Positions 44,482 through 53,895 of a stretch of DNA of 64,000 nt are shown here, piece by piece. Source of the DNA: JBBKWU01 sp037969035 (GTDB lineage Bacteria > Pseudomonadota > Alphaproteobacteria > Micavibrionales > Micavibrionaceae); contig JBBKWU010000015.1 of the NCBI GenBank assembly GCA_037969035.1, forward strand, positions 58,329 to 122,328, read 5' to 3'. The notes under the pieces are model-generated. The model worked only from the letters and a program-made list of their open reading frames with translations. It made no database searches and had not been told where the DNA came from. The position numbers and the translations under genes are program-made. The number at the start of each line of letters is the position of its first letter. Position 1 is the first letter of the stretch.

Positions 44482-45065
44482 AGCGCGCCTAACACCTCAA
44501 GTGCTTTGGTGAAACCAACGAGCGACAAATCAATCTGCATCTCTTTGCCTTCAATGGTTATGAAGTAAAACGATGCTTCACCGCCGCGCTTCATCTCAGC
44601 AATAATTTGCGGTGTGATATCCAAAAACGCATAGCATCCATTTTGCGTGCAATAACGCACTTGGAAATTAAAAAGCGCGCCGTCATCAATCCGCAGACTG
44701 GTTTTTTCGTTCAGCAAGATCCCAAGCGGCAACACAGCGACACCGCGCGCGTTTTTGCCAACCCCATCAGGAAAGCCAATCGCAAGCTCAGCAACGCGCT
44801 GCCCTGTATCTTTTACTAATAGGCGTTGGAAAATCTCGCATTTTGGCAGTACACCTTCAACCGAAGCTTCGCAGCGTGGGATCCAGTATGATTGTTCTGG
44901 TTGCGGCTGCGCTTGTTGTAACTTCTGCTGTGACGGTGGCTGTAATTGTTTCGGCTTACGGCCTGTCAGGCTTTGCGCGTGTGAAAATGGTACGGCCACA
45001 CAACCAAGGCAGAACATAAACAACCACAGAGACACCTGCCTCTTCATCAAATTTTTCAGTATCAT
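44478..45065 (-). CDS. Invasion-associated locus B family protein
   Basis: 195 residues from the ATG at 45065 (GGCGGAGATAAC upstream; the frame extends 18 codons further). Signal peptide ends after SHA, then a Gln-rich stretch, then the IalB domain (GVAVLPLGILL, VRYCTQNGCYAFLDI). IalB proteins are exported envelope proteins of alphaproteobacteria. Last gene of the regulator-tolC operon. Confidence 0.88.
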   Translation of the reverse strand: MILKNLMKRQVSLWLFMFCLGCVAVPFSHAQSLTGRKPKQLQPPSQQKLQQAQPQPEQSYWIPRCEASVEGVLPKCEIFQRLLVKDTGQRVAELAIGFPDGVGKNARGVAVLPLGILLNEKTSLRIDDGALFNFQVRYCTQNGCYAFLDITPQIIAEMKRGGEASFYFITIEGKEMQIDLSLVGFTKALEVLGAL

Positions 45066-45132
45066 GTTATCTCCGCCGTTTATTTCATTTGCTGGATTCA
45101 TAGCAAATATAAGAGGCAAAGATAAGATCTAA

Positions 45133-46434
45133 TTATTCAATGCCAACAGTTAACGGGATTCCCACACTACGGGCGAGCGCATATTTTGCGACAATTTCAT
45201 CACGACGCGCACGGGCAAGCAGGACTTCGGCCTCCACAACATCTTCGTCAGCATCCAAAATATCTACAATGGTACGCTGTCCCATTCGGGCTTCTTCGCG
45301 CACACCTTCGAGCGCCTGTTTCGCGGCGGCAATCTCGACCTTTACAATTTGGGTTTGTAGTAATGCTGCTTGGTGTGACCGCCAATTTGTGATGATCTGC
45401 TGTTTTATGCGGCGTTTAACGTCCTCGATTTCAAATCCTTGGCGTTTTGAATCTGCTTTCACTTGGCGCACGCGTGAACGGATAGAACCACCACGAAACA
45501 AATCAATCGAGGCACGAATACCGATTGTCTCCACTTGCGAATCTGGAATAACACCCGGTTGAGGATCGTATTGTTTATTGACTGATGCAAATGCGGATAT
45601 TTGCGGGAACAGCTCACGAAACACGGCGTCAGCCTCATGTTCGCTGGCCATGTGTCTGTATGTGTAGACTTGCAACTCTGCGTTTAAATCTTCGGCGAGC
45701 TTCACAAGCGTTTCTGGATCATCTGGCATGTCAATATATGCGCGCGGCATCAACATGTTTGCAGGAACTTTCATACCGACAAGCCCCTCATATTCGGCAT
45801 CACTGACATAGAGATTACGCGCGGCGACAATGCGTAACGATTGCGCCTTGGCAAAACGTGCCTTTGTTTGCTCGACATCTGTTGTGGTGAGATCACCAAG
45901 GTCAAACCGCTCCATCGCAGTTTCTAATTCTTGGCGCAGCAAATCTTCGTTGCGTTTATAGGCCACAAGTAATTGACGATCACGCAACACATTCATGTAA
46001 GCCTCAACCACCGCATACATTGTGTCTTGCTCTTCTTGTTTCAAAGTCGCAACGCCTGCGCGGATTAAGTCACGCGCCCGATCGGCTTCGGCAAATGTTC
46101 GGCCGCCGCGCCAGATTGGTTGGTTAAGGCTCAGCGTCATGTCTTTGGTTGTGGCACCGTCACCGTTGCTAAAATTACTTGTATCTATATCTGTGGCATA
46201 AAGGCTTGCCTCCCCCGACAAAGAGGGCAACCACCCTGCGCGTGCCTGCGGATATAGCTCCTCGGTTGCGCGTAATTCTTCGCGCGCGGCGTGTAACATC
46301 GGGTTGTTTTGATGAACGTAAATCATCACCTCTTCCATTTCTTGTTGCAATGGCCTGTCCTGTGCTGCGGCTTGGTGATCAAAAAGCAAACAAAGAGACA
46401 ACGACAAAATAAAGATCAGAGTTGAACGTGACAT
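45133..46434 (-). CDS. TolC-family outer membrane efflux/secretion protein
   Basis: 433 residues with a signal peptide (cleavage after AAA, about 24) and the two helical-hairpin repeats of the TolC fold (LPSLSGEASL, LSLNQPIWRGG, then SIDLFRGGSIRSRVRQ). Probably the outer-membrane channel for the type I system at 49.9-55.2 kb. AAGGAAAAA precedes the ATG. Downstream of the OmpR-type regulator on the same strand. Confidence 0.92.
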   Translation of the reverse strand: MSRSTLIFILSLSLCLLFDHQAAAQDRPLQQEMEEVMIYVHQNNPMLHAAREELRATEELYPQARAGWLPSLSGEASLYATDIDTSNFSNGDGATTKDMTLSLNQPIWRGGRTFAEADRARDLIRAGVATLKQEEQDTMYAVVEAYMNVLRDRQLLVAYKRNEDLLRQELETAMERFDLGDLTTTDVEQTKARFAKAQSLRIVAARNLYVSDAEYEGLVGMKVPANMLMPRAYIDMPDDPETLVKLAEDLNAELQVYTYRHMASEHEADAVFRELFPQISAFASVNKQYDPQPGVIPDSQVETIGIRASIDLFRGGSIRSRVRQVKADSKRQGFEIEDVKRRIKQQIITNWRSHQAALLQTQIVKVEIAAAKQALEGVREEARMGQRTIVDILDADEDVVEAEVLLARARRDEIVAKYALARSVGIPLTVGIE

Positions 46435-46503
46435 ATGATTTTTCCTTATGATAATGAGTAGATAATTGAGAGATGCTGGATATAAACTTTTGGTTGTATT
46501 CGA

Positions 46504-47238
46504 TTATCCAGATTCTGTGTCGGGATTGAAAATATAACCCACCCCGCGCACGGTTTTTATAATGAAAGGTTGTAGAGCGTTATCACCGATTTTCTTCCGT
46601 ATTCGTGTGATTTTGACGTCAATCGCACGCGGTGTTGGAACGTAATTATTCTCGCGAATGACCTCGCATAACTCGTCCCGTTTCAAAACACGGTCAGGGT
46701 GTAAAACGATATAATCGAGAAGATAAAACTCTTTTTGTGTGAGGGCGGCGGCCTGACCATCTTTGTCATGAAGCTCATATTTCAAGCGATCAAGCGTCCA
46801 GCCGTGAAAATGGCTTATATTAGATTCCTTGCCGTTTCGTTTCATATTAATGCTGGTGTTGTGAGAAATGTCGTAACGCCTTATGTGCGCTTTGATACGA
46901 GCGATTAATACTTTGGAATTAAACGGCTTTGATACGAAGTCGTCAGCACCGATTTCAAAGCTTTCAACGCGCTTATCTTCGTCTTTTTCGCTGCTTAATA
47001 TGATTAAGGGGACGTCAGTTTGTGCTTTAATTTTATCGATGAAATCAAAACCGTTCCCGTCAGGTAAGTTCAAATCCAGCAAAATTAAATTCACAGGATA
47101 TTGCTCGATGATCTCAAGACAACGCCGCCCCGCACACGCTTCGAGAATGATAAAATCATTCTTCTCCAACTGCTCACGCAGCATGAAACGGGTGGTTTTA
47201 TCGTCTTCTACCAAAAGTATAGTATTGAGTGATTTCAT
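46504..47238 (-). CDS. OmpR/PhoB-family response regulator
   Basis: 244 residues. Receiver domain at 1-120 with acidic pocket EDD (11-13), phospho-acceptor D55 and K104; DNA-binding winged helix at about 140-240 ending KTVRGVGYIF. No histidine kinase is directly beside it; the hybrid kinase at 57156 or one elsewhere may serve it. Divergent from the repeat-protein operon, with TTGTA/TACAA inverted repeats in between. AAAGGATG precedes the ATG. Confidence 0.93.
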   Translation of the reverse strand: MKSLNTILLVEDDKTTRFMLREQLEKNDFIILEACAGRRCLEIIEQYPVNLILLDLNLPDGNGFDFIDKIKAQTDVPLIILSSEKDEDKRVESFEIGADDFVSKPFNSKVLIARIKAHIRRYDISHNTSINMKRNGKESNISHFHGWTLDRLKYELHDKDGQAAALTQKEFYLLDYIVLHPDRVLKRDELCEVIRENNYVPTPRAIDVKITRIRKKIGDNALQPFIIKTVRGVGYIFNPDTESG

Positions 47239-47251
47239 TTACATCCTTTGG

Positions 47252-47273
47252 TTGTAACATTTCTGAAATACAA
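47252..47273. promoter_or_regulatory. Inverted repeat TTGTA-N12-TACAA
   Basis: Arms at 47252-47256 and 47269-47273, just upstream of the OmpR-type regulator. Matches the arms of a second repeat 76 bases further on in the same divergent region. Confidence 0.4.
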
Positions 47274-47348
47274 AGACATTTAAACTGAAACATAAAATTT
47301 ACTTACTCACAACCTAAGATAGATATTCTGAATACGTCAGTACGCCTT

Positions 47349-47367
47349 TTGTATTGTTTTATTACAA
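47349..47367. promoter_or_regulatory. Inverted repeat TTGTA-N9-TACAA
   Basis: Arms at 47349-47353 and 47363-47367, upstream of the repeat-protein operon. Extended arm TTTGTA/TACAAA. Possible operator for the neighbouring response regulator. Confidence 0.4.
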
Positions 47368-47426
47368 ACAGGCCGAAAACATCGGGGCATAACTGGGAAA
47401 TAAATTTGAGGTAGGGAGTAACAATC

Positions 47427-49895
47427 ATGGCGCAGAACGACACAGCAGCAACCATCAATATGGCGAACCTAACAACCGACAGCCCAGACACGCCGATTAT
47501 CATCCCGCAGAACAAATTGGACGCGGATCAATATGCTGCCGATGATCTGGATGGTGTAACAGAAAGCCTGTTTGGCTCCGGAAACATGGCCTATGCCTCG
47601 TTACAAGCCTCACAAACCGATGCGCTATTACAAGGGGGGCATGATTTTAAACTGATAGATCAATCCTCCATCATGGGTAACGGGAACAACGGCGCGTACA
47701 ATAATGAAAGCGCCAACATTAGCGGCGAGCAAGGCGTGAGCAGCTCCGCCCTCTTCCCAAAAGGTGCCAACATGTCGATCAACACAGACCGCGCCGTTGA
47801 CCAACAAGGCACATTAAGCGCGAGCAATAACGGCGGCGGCGCAGCTAATAACTTCACCGCAGCAACCGTGGGCACATTGGGCGCGTCACAGCTTTCATCC
47901 GACATAGGTCATTTCAACACCAGCAGTTCAGACCTCACGCTTGGCTCTGGTGCGGATGGCGCAAACGGCAATAACGGCACAGATGGCGACACGCCATTGC
48001 CACCGACAAATGGCACGGACGGCAGCGATGGCATTAGCGTCGACATCGGCAACGGCGACACATTCATTGATATCGATATCATGATTGACAACACGATACA
48101 GTTGATTGACAACGTCCTTATCAATCTGGGCGACACCATTGATACGCTTATTATCTCCCTGACCGAGGTCACAGATATCATCAATAATATTTTGGGTGAC
48201 ACCGATATCTTGAACATTATAAATCTCGATATTATCGGCGATATTTTGAATGACCTGACGATTAACAATATCCTCGAAACTGTTCTCAACGAGGTCAACA
48301 ACCTGACCGTTGAGGTCACAAATATTTTGAACAATTTATTGGGTACAGAGGGGCTTGATCTTACTCTCGATCTTAACTTGCTCGACACGCTGACCAGTGC
48401 GCTAAACGTACCGCTGGATAATATTTTAGGGAGCGATCTTGACGTTGCTACTTCTTTGGAAACCGTAACCACACTTTTGGACAACCTCACGGAACTTGCG
48501 AGCCTTGATGAGCTAAGCGACACGCTCGGCGGGCTTGGCGGCACGGTTGAAACGCTGCAGGCTTCGATTGAGCAACTTACAGACATCGTTTCCAACATCG
48601 ATCTAAACGACCCTGCAGGCACGGTAAATGGCGTGGTCGAAACTCTCACAGATACGCTTGGCAACCTTGATGCCACCGTTAACGATGTTGTTGCTTCGGT
48701 TGATGGTGCGGTTGGTGGGTTACTCGACGGGCTTGGTATCGGTGATATTGGCGGCGGCGATGACATTACGGATGGCTTGAATAATTTATTAGACAGCGTT
48801 GGCGGTATTACTGACGGCATTCTGGGTGGCCTTGGTGGCGGTGCAGACAGCATTGATGATGGCCTTTTGAGCCAGACGGCTGATCCTCTTGTTGGGGATG
48901 TTGGCGACATTTTGGGCGATATCACAGGCGGCACGACGGACGATTTGACAGACACTCTTGAAGACACGGTTGATGGCCTTACCGATCTTGGCGACGCACT
49001 CACTGAACCCCTACTCGGTGGTATTTTAGGCACAGGGAATGACAATGAGGGCGACACAGATTCAGACATTATTGCTGATCTTGGAATTGATGCGCTGGAT
49101 AACGAAATCATTGATGACACGCTGGAGGTTGCGCTGGATCCTGTTGAGGATTTGATTGGTGATGTTGATCTTGGGCTTGGTTTGGGCATTGATTTACTGG
49201 GCGCGGATGGCGAAGAAACCAGCAACCTTGAAGGCGATAGCGATATCACCTTGGAAACAGGGATTGATCTTGTCGATCATTTAATTTTGGAAAGCGGCGC
49301 GGATATTCCGCTCGACCCGATTGAAAACCTGACTGGCGACATTGATATTGATCTCGGCCTTGCTACGGATTTGCTCGGAGATCTGGCTGATCCGTTGGTT
49401 AATGACGGCGAAGGCGGTACAGGTGAAGACACGCTTCTCGCAGGCATTGGTGATGTGCTCGGCGATACCGTAGGTGATATTCTTGATGGATCAGGCTTGG
49501 GCGATATCTTGGGCGAAGAGAATCCGTTAGGAGATCTCGGCGACATAGGCGACCTCGACGCCATTGATGAGGGGCTTTTAAACGACCTCACGGGCGATGA
49601 TCTGGCGCTTGATGATGCCTTGGATATTTTAGACGGCGCGGAAGATCTCGGCGATGCGCTTGGCGGTGTATTGGGTGGATTAACCGATGGTGGCGATACG
49701 CTCGGCGATGAACGCACAGGATGGACAGAGGCAACCGCCGATGGTGGAGGGCTATTTGATGACCTCACAGGCGCCATCGGCGGCGGCGAAATGGACACAC
49801 TACCCGACCCTGTTGGTACGGTTAGCGAAGGCCTCGGCGCGCTTAACATCACCCCCGACATTGATCTTTCAGGAATAGGAGGGTTATTCGGATGA
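47427..49895 (+). CDS. Giant acidic Gly/Asp/Leu repeat protein (putative type I secreted)
   Basis: 822 residues with no cysteine and very few Lys or Arg outside the first 100 residues; extremely acidic. The head holds a Gly/Asn-rich part with a collagen-like stretch (NGNNGTDGDTPLPP, NGTDGSDG). From about 200 onward it is imperfect repeats of GDxLGD, LLDxL, DIIxxI and GGLTDxL patterns with no obvious RTX nonapeptide. It ends in DIDLSGIGGLFG. No Sec signal. The adjoining two ABC exporters and HlyD-type adaptor argue that it is their substrate, probably a surface or extracellular adhesin. GGGAG lies upstream of the ATG. Confidence 0.85.
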   Translation: MAQNDTAATINMANLTTDSPDTPIIIPQNKLDADQYAADDLDGVTESLFGSGNMAYASLQASQTDALLQGGHDFKLIDQSSIMGNGNNGAYNNESANISGEQGVSSSALFPKGANMSINTDRAVDQQGTLSASNNGGGAANNFTAATVGTLGASQLSSDIGHFNTSSSDLTLGSGADGANGNNGTDGDTPLPPTNGTDGSDGISVDIGNGDTFIDIDIMIDNTIQLIDNVLINLGDTIDTLIISLTEVTDIINNILGDTDILNIINLDIIGDILNDLTINNILETVLNEVNNLTVEVTNILNNLLGTEGLDLTLDLNLLDTLTSALNVPLDNILGSDLDVATSLETVTTLLDNLTELASLDELSDTLGGLGGTVETLQASIEQLTDIVSNIDLNDPAGTVNGVVETLTDTLGNLDATVNDVVASVDGAVGGLLDGLGIGDIGGGDDITDGLNNLLDSVGGITDGILGGLGGGADSIDDGLLSQTADPLVGDVGDILGDITGGTTDDLTDTLEDTVDGLTDLGDALTEPLLGGILGTGNDNEGDTDSDIIADLGIDALDNEIIDDTLEVALDPVEDLIGDVDLGLGLGIDLLGADGEETSNLEGDSDITLETGIDLVDHLILESGADIPLDPIENLTGDIDIDLGLATDLLGDLADPLVNDGEGGTGEDTLLAGIGDVLGDTVGDILDGSGLGDILGEENPLGDLGDIGDLDAIDEGLLNDLTGDDLALDDALDILDGAEDLGDALGGVLGGLTDGGDTLGDERTGWTEATADGGGLFDDLTGAIGGGEMDTLPDPVGTVSEGLGALNITPDIDLSGIGGLFG

Positions 49896-51667
49896 TGAAC
49901 GCGCATAAACAAGAACGCCAATCTCAAAGCACGGGCACAGCCCCAAACGAAAACAATAATAAGGGAAACAGAAACGTGAAAGACATTCTAAAACCCAAAG
50001 GGTTCAAACAAAGCACGCCCTCTCTTTTGCTATGCACATTAGCAATCAGCGTCCTTTCGCTTGCCCTGCCCGTTATGACGTTACAAGTTTACGACCGTAT
50101 CCTGCCCAACCCCGGCACGGGCACACTGCCTGTTTTGATAACTGGCGTGTGCCTTGCGGTCTTACTCGAAGCACTGCTGCGGCTATCACGCTCATATGTG
50201 ATTGGTCGCAGCGGTGCCAAATACGAACATTTAATGGCCTGTAATGCCATGGATAAAGTACTTGGTTCTGATCTGTCACAAGTCGGCTCATATGGTATTG
50301 GTGAGCACCTTCACCGCATGGGTTCGGTTGGCAAGCTTAAGGATTTTTACAACGGCTATGCGCTGACTGTGATGGCGGAGCTTGCCTTTGTGCCTTTATT
50401 CCTTGGGCTTATTGTCTATATCGCGCACGGTTTGGCGTTTGTGCCTGTCACAATATTGGTATTGTTCGCCGCGACATCTTTGTGGAAAGGCCGCCGTTTG
50501 CGACAAGCCTTAAAGAACCGTGAAGTTGCCGATGATACGCGGTTTAATTTCTTGATTGAGGCACTCGAAGGTGTGCATACGGTCAAATCCTTTGCGCTTG
50601 AAGAACAATTTGCGCGCCGTTATGAAGCGCTCGAGGAAGACTCAACATTTGAGAATTATCACGTCACACAAGAAACCGCGAGCACCTTTAATATCGGTTC
50701 AATCTTCTCGCACCTTATGGTGGCTTGTGTGATTAGTGCGGGGGCGTGGTGTGTTTTAAATGGCATGCTGACAACGGGTGGATTGATTGCGACGCTTTTG
50801 CTATCGGGTCGTATGATGCAGCCAATACAACGCGCTTTGGGGCTTTGGACACGGTATCAAGATTATATGCTGGCGCGTGAGCATCTCGAAAATCTGTTTA
50901 CGACACCGCAAAAATTTAAAACTGTGCGTCAATCAAATGCGCCTGTACTGCCCAATGGACGATTGGTTATGGAGCGTGTTGGCTTTAAATATAACCGCAG
51001 TGAAGCCGCGATATTAAAAGACATTCATCTGGATTTATCCATCGGGGAAACGGTTTTGGTTTCTGGCGGTCACGGTTGCGGTAAATCAACATTGCTCAAC
51101 GTCATTGCTGGTATTTACCCGCCGACCAAAGGGACTATCAGTGTCGATGGCGAGGATATCAATAGCTATGCCTCCGAAGAACTGGTGAACCATGTTGGCT
51201 ACATCCGCACAGAACCGCTGATCTTTCGTGGCACAATACGCGATAACATCACGTGCTTTGGTCAAACAAGCGAAGCCAGCGCTTATGAAATTGCCTCGCT
51301 CTTAAGCGTTGACCGAGACGTGGCTAAACTATCGGGCGGGTTTGACACCTTCCTAAACGGCAACAATACCGACAGCATCACACCAGGGTTAAAGCAACGC
51401 ATAACAATGGTGCGCGTCCTTGCCACAAAGCCTAAAATTATCCTGTTCGACAATGCAGATCGGGCGTTGGACAAAGAAGGCTATGCGATGATCTACAGCT
51501 TGCTCGCACGTCTGCGGAACAAAACATCCATGGTTATTATTTCCAATGATCGCAACATCCGCGCACTTGCGAACAACCATTACATTTTACAAAACGGTCA
51601 GCTCATCACACAGAACGAGCATTTCAGTCGCGGCAATGTCCGTCCGTATAAGGAGTTAAGACTATGA
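49892..51667 (+). CDS. Type I secretion ABC exporter, degenerate NBD (first of pair)
   Basis: 591 residues: a hydrophilic head, six-helix membrane domain at about 45-310 with DRILPNPGTGTLP, then an NBD. Walker A (GGHGCGKST, 392-400) is intact, but the Q-loop Gln aligns with T440, the LSGGQ signature with ITPGL (496-500), the Walker B Glu with N521 (FDNADRAL), and the switch His with N552/D553. Overlaps its neighbours by ATGA on both sides, so it is translated with them. Probably half of a heterodimer. Confidence 0.88.
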   Translation: MMNAHKQERQSQSTGTAPNENNNKGNRNVKDILKPKGFKQSTPSLLLCTLAISVLSLALPVMTLQVYDRILPNPGTGTLPVLITGVCLAVLLEALLRLSRSYVIGRSGAKYEHLMACNAMDKVLGSDLSQVGSYGIGEHLHRMGSVGKLKDFYNGYALTVMAELAFVPLFLGLIVYIAHGLAFVPVTILVLFAATSLWKGRRLRQALKNREVADDTRFNFLIEALEGVHTVKSFALEEQFARRYEALEEDSTFENYHVTQETASTFNIGSIFSHLMVACVISAGAWCVLNGMLTTGGLIATLLLSGRMMQPIQRALGLWTRYQDYMLAREHLENLFTTPQKFKTVRQSNAPVLPNGRLVMERVGFKYNRSEAAILKDIHLDLSIGETVLVSGGHGCGKSTLLNVIAGIYPPTKGTISVDGEDINSYASEELVNHVGYIRTEPLIFRGTIRDNITCFGQTSEASAYEIASLLSVDRDVAKLSGGFDTFLNGNNTDSITPGLKQRITMVRVLATKPKIILFDNADRALDKEGYAMIYSLLARLRNKTSMVIISNDRNIRALANNHYILQNGQLITQNEHFSRGNVRPYKELRL

Positions 51668-53895
51668 TGATTGCAAAAAACCTTTCCCACGATCAAAGCC
51701 AGAACGCTGTGTTCGAAAGATTTGTCGATAGCCAGCCTATTTTGGACATGCTTGATCAGCTCTCGCAAACGGGGCACAAAAACTTTCACGACAAAGGCGC
51801 ATGGGAAATTTGCCTTTGTGCTCTCATCCTAAAACTTGAGCCGAAATGCAGCATCACGCGGATTTTAGACGCCCTGCCCTATAACGGCGGTGCCCTAGAT
51901 GATGCACATTTTTTAAACACGATGGCGCATTTGGGGTATTTTTGTCGCAAAGCGGATTCAGATTTGAACGATATTGACGAACGTCTTTTGCCAGCTGTGT
52001 TCATGCCACGCATCGGCACGCCCTGCATTATTTTAGGACGCGATGACAAAGGCGGGCTTTTATTCTACGACCCGATATCCAAATTAGTGAGCAGCGTGCC
52101 ACCGACATTTGATAAAAACGGCCTTGTTTGGTTTTTCCAAAAATATGACGAAACCCGCGCTCGCACATCAAAATTCATGCGCAAGGGCAGCGGTTATGGT
52201 TGGTTTCATGCCCTATTCACGCGCTTTGACGGGACATTCGCCCAAGTCATGACAGCAGGGTTAATCCTCAACATTATCGCGCTTGCGACACCGCTTTTCA
52301 TTATGATTGTTTATGATCGTGTAATTGCGATGGGCTCACTCGCGACCTTACCGATGCTTGCACTTGGTGCGTTTATCGCGATTGGGTTTGAATGGAAGCT
52401 GCGCAATATTCGCTCTACGGGATTGTCATGGTTATCGGGGCGATTAGATAACGTGGTCGGCAATAAAATATTTGCGCACCTTATTGGCTTGTCACCTGAT
52501 TTAATTGAACGTGCTTCGGTGGCGGCGCAAATTGCGCGTATCAAGACATTTGAATCCGTTCGCGACTTTTTCAGCGGCTCTGTTTTTCTATCATTGATCG
52601 AAGCACCGTTTGTTTTTATCTCCGTGCTTGCTGTTGGCTTTATCGCGGGACCGTTGGTTTTTGTGCCGCTCTTTATGGTCGGGTGTTACCTTATCCTGTT
52701 CATGATGGTGCGGCGCGGTATCAAGACATCCATCCGCATTGCCGCCAAGGCAAGTTCCGCCCGTCAGCAATTCACCATCGAGACATTTGAAAAACTGGAC
52801 GGTATTCGCGGTCACGGTTTGGGACAAAAATGGCAGGAAAAATTCCGTCACCTTTCAGGTCGTGAAATGATGGCGCATTTCTCACTCGGCTGGCTCGGGA
52901 TGATATCCGAAACACTCGCACATTCGCTGACGATTATTGCGGCTGTGGCAACGGTTGGTTTTGGTGTTCACATGATTTGGGCAGGGGCGATGAGCACAGG
53001 CGCATTGGTTGCCACCATGATACTTGTCTGGCGCATCCTCACACCTTTTTATTCTCTTTGCACGATCATTCCACGCTTGGAACAACTCCGCAATAGCATC
53101 ATGCAAGTTGATGATTTGATGGATATAGAAACCGAGGCAGAAGAGGCCAAATCGCACTCACGCTTGCCGCGCATCAAAGGGGAGGTATCATTCCACAACG
53201 TCACGTTTAGTTATAACGACGATGCCGATCGTGTGTTTTCTGAACTATCCTTCGATGCACATGCAGGTGATATTGTTGCCATCACAGGCGGCAATGGTTG
53301 TGGCAAAGCAACCGTTCTGAAACTGGTTAAATCGATGCACCATCCACAAAGCGGTACCATCCGCATTGACGGGTTTGATATCCGTCAGCTTGATGCCCCG
53401 AACCTGCGCAAACAGATTGCCCATGTTCCCAAAACACCGCATTTTTTCACAGGCACAATTATCGAGAATTTACGCCTGTCAAACCCATTGGCCAGTGACG
53501 AGGATGTCACCAAGGCGTTGGAGCTTGCCGATGCGTTGCAAGATATCAAAACCATGCCAAAGGGGCTGGACACCATCATAAAAACACACGGCAATGCGAA
53601 ACTTACCACCAGTCTTGCCTCACGACTTTCTCTCGCGCGGGCGTATTTGCATCCGTCCTCGATCTTGCTGATCGATGAGCTGCCCAACACATTAATGAGC
53701 AGCAAAGCAGGACGAAATTTAAAATCCTACATCGCGCGCGCGAAAGGAAAACGCACCATCATTCTTTGTACCTATCGCGAAGATTTCATGAACCTGTCCG
53801 ATACGATCGTATGGCTTCGTGGTCAGGACGAGCCAAAAATCGGTACACGGGATATAATGTTTCACCACATCAACAAAGAAAAGGTAGTCGCATGA
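51664..53895 (+). CDS. Type I secretion ABC exporter, degenerate NBD (second of pair)
   Basis: 743 residues: N-terminal C39-like domain of about 160 residues, without the catalytic Cys, as in LapB-type exporters, then the membrane domain at about 190-460 (DRVIAMGSLATLP) and an NBD. Walker A reads GGNGCGKAT with A549 in place of Ser/Thr, Q-loop K590, signature LTTSL (647-651) in place of LSGGQ; Walker B DE (671-672) is kept; switch His aligns with Y704. ATGA overlap with both neighbours. Confidence 0.88.
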   Translation: MMIAKNLSHDQSQNAVFERFVDSQPILDMLDQLSQTGHKNFHDKGAWEICLCALILKLEPKCSITRILDALPYNGGALDDAHFLNTMAHLGYFCRKADSDLNDIDERLLPAVFMPRIGTPCIILGRDDKGGLLFYDPISKLVSSVPPTFDKNGLVWFFQKYDETRARTSKFMRKGSGYGWFHALFTRFDGTFAQVMTAGLILNIIALATPLFIMIVYDRVIAMGSLATLPMLALGAFIAIGFEWKLRNIRSTGLSWLSGRLDNVVGNKIFAHLIGLSPDLIERASVAAQIARIKTFESVRDFFSGSVFLSLIEAPFVFISVLAVGFIAGPLVFVPLFMVGCYLILFMMVRRGIKTSIRIAAKASSARQQFTIETFEKLDGIRGHGLGQKWQEKFRHLSGREMMAHFSLGWLGMISETLAHSLTIIAAVATVGFGVHMIWAGAMSTGALVATMILVWRILTPFYSLCTIIPRLEQLRNSIMQVDDLMDIETEAEEAKSHSRLPRIKGEVSFHNVTFSYNDDADRVFSELSFDAHAGDIVAITGGNGCGKATVLKLVKSMHHPQSGTIRIDGFDIRQLDAPNLRKQIAHVPKTPHFFTGTIIENLRLSNPLASDEDVTKALELADALQDIKTMPKGLDTIIKTHGNAKLTTSLASRLSLARAYLHPSSILLIDELPNTLMSSKAGRNLKSYIARAKGKRTIILCTYREDFMNLSDTIVWLRGQDEPKIGTRDIMFHHINKEKVVA

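Noticed and set aside
47909..49249. 446-residue Ser/Pro-rich open frame on the minus strand, opposite the repeat protein
   Set aside because: It is produced by the reverse complement of the repeated Gly/Asp/Leu codons. No ribosome-binding site, and low-complexity Ser/Pro text is what such a shadow gives.
47427..49895. RTX calcium-binding toxin or adhesin
   Set aside because: No GGxGxDxUx nonapeptide was seen; only generic Gly/Asp richness. Type I export is inferred from the neighbours instead.
49277..49927. 216-residue Ser/Pro-rich open frame opposite the end of the repeat protein
   Set aside because: Same cause; a shadow of the repeat codons.
53766..53891. Longer HlyD start at 53766
   Set aside because: It lies within the second exporter and the extra 42 residues are not HlyD-like; the ATG at 53892 overlaps the exporter stop as the rest of the operon does.
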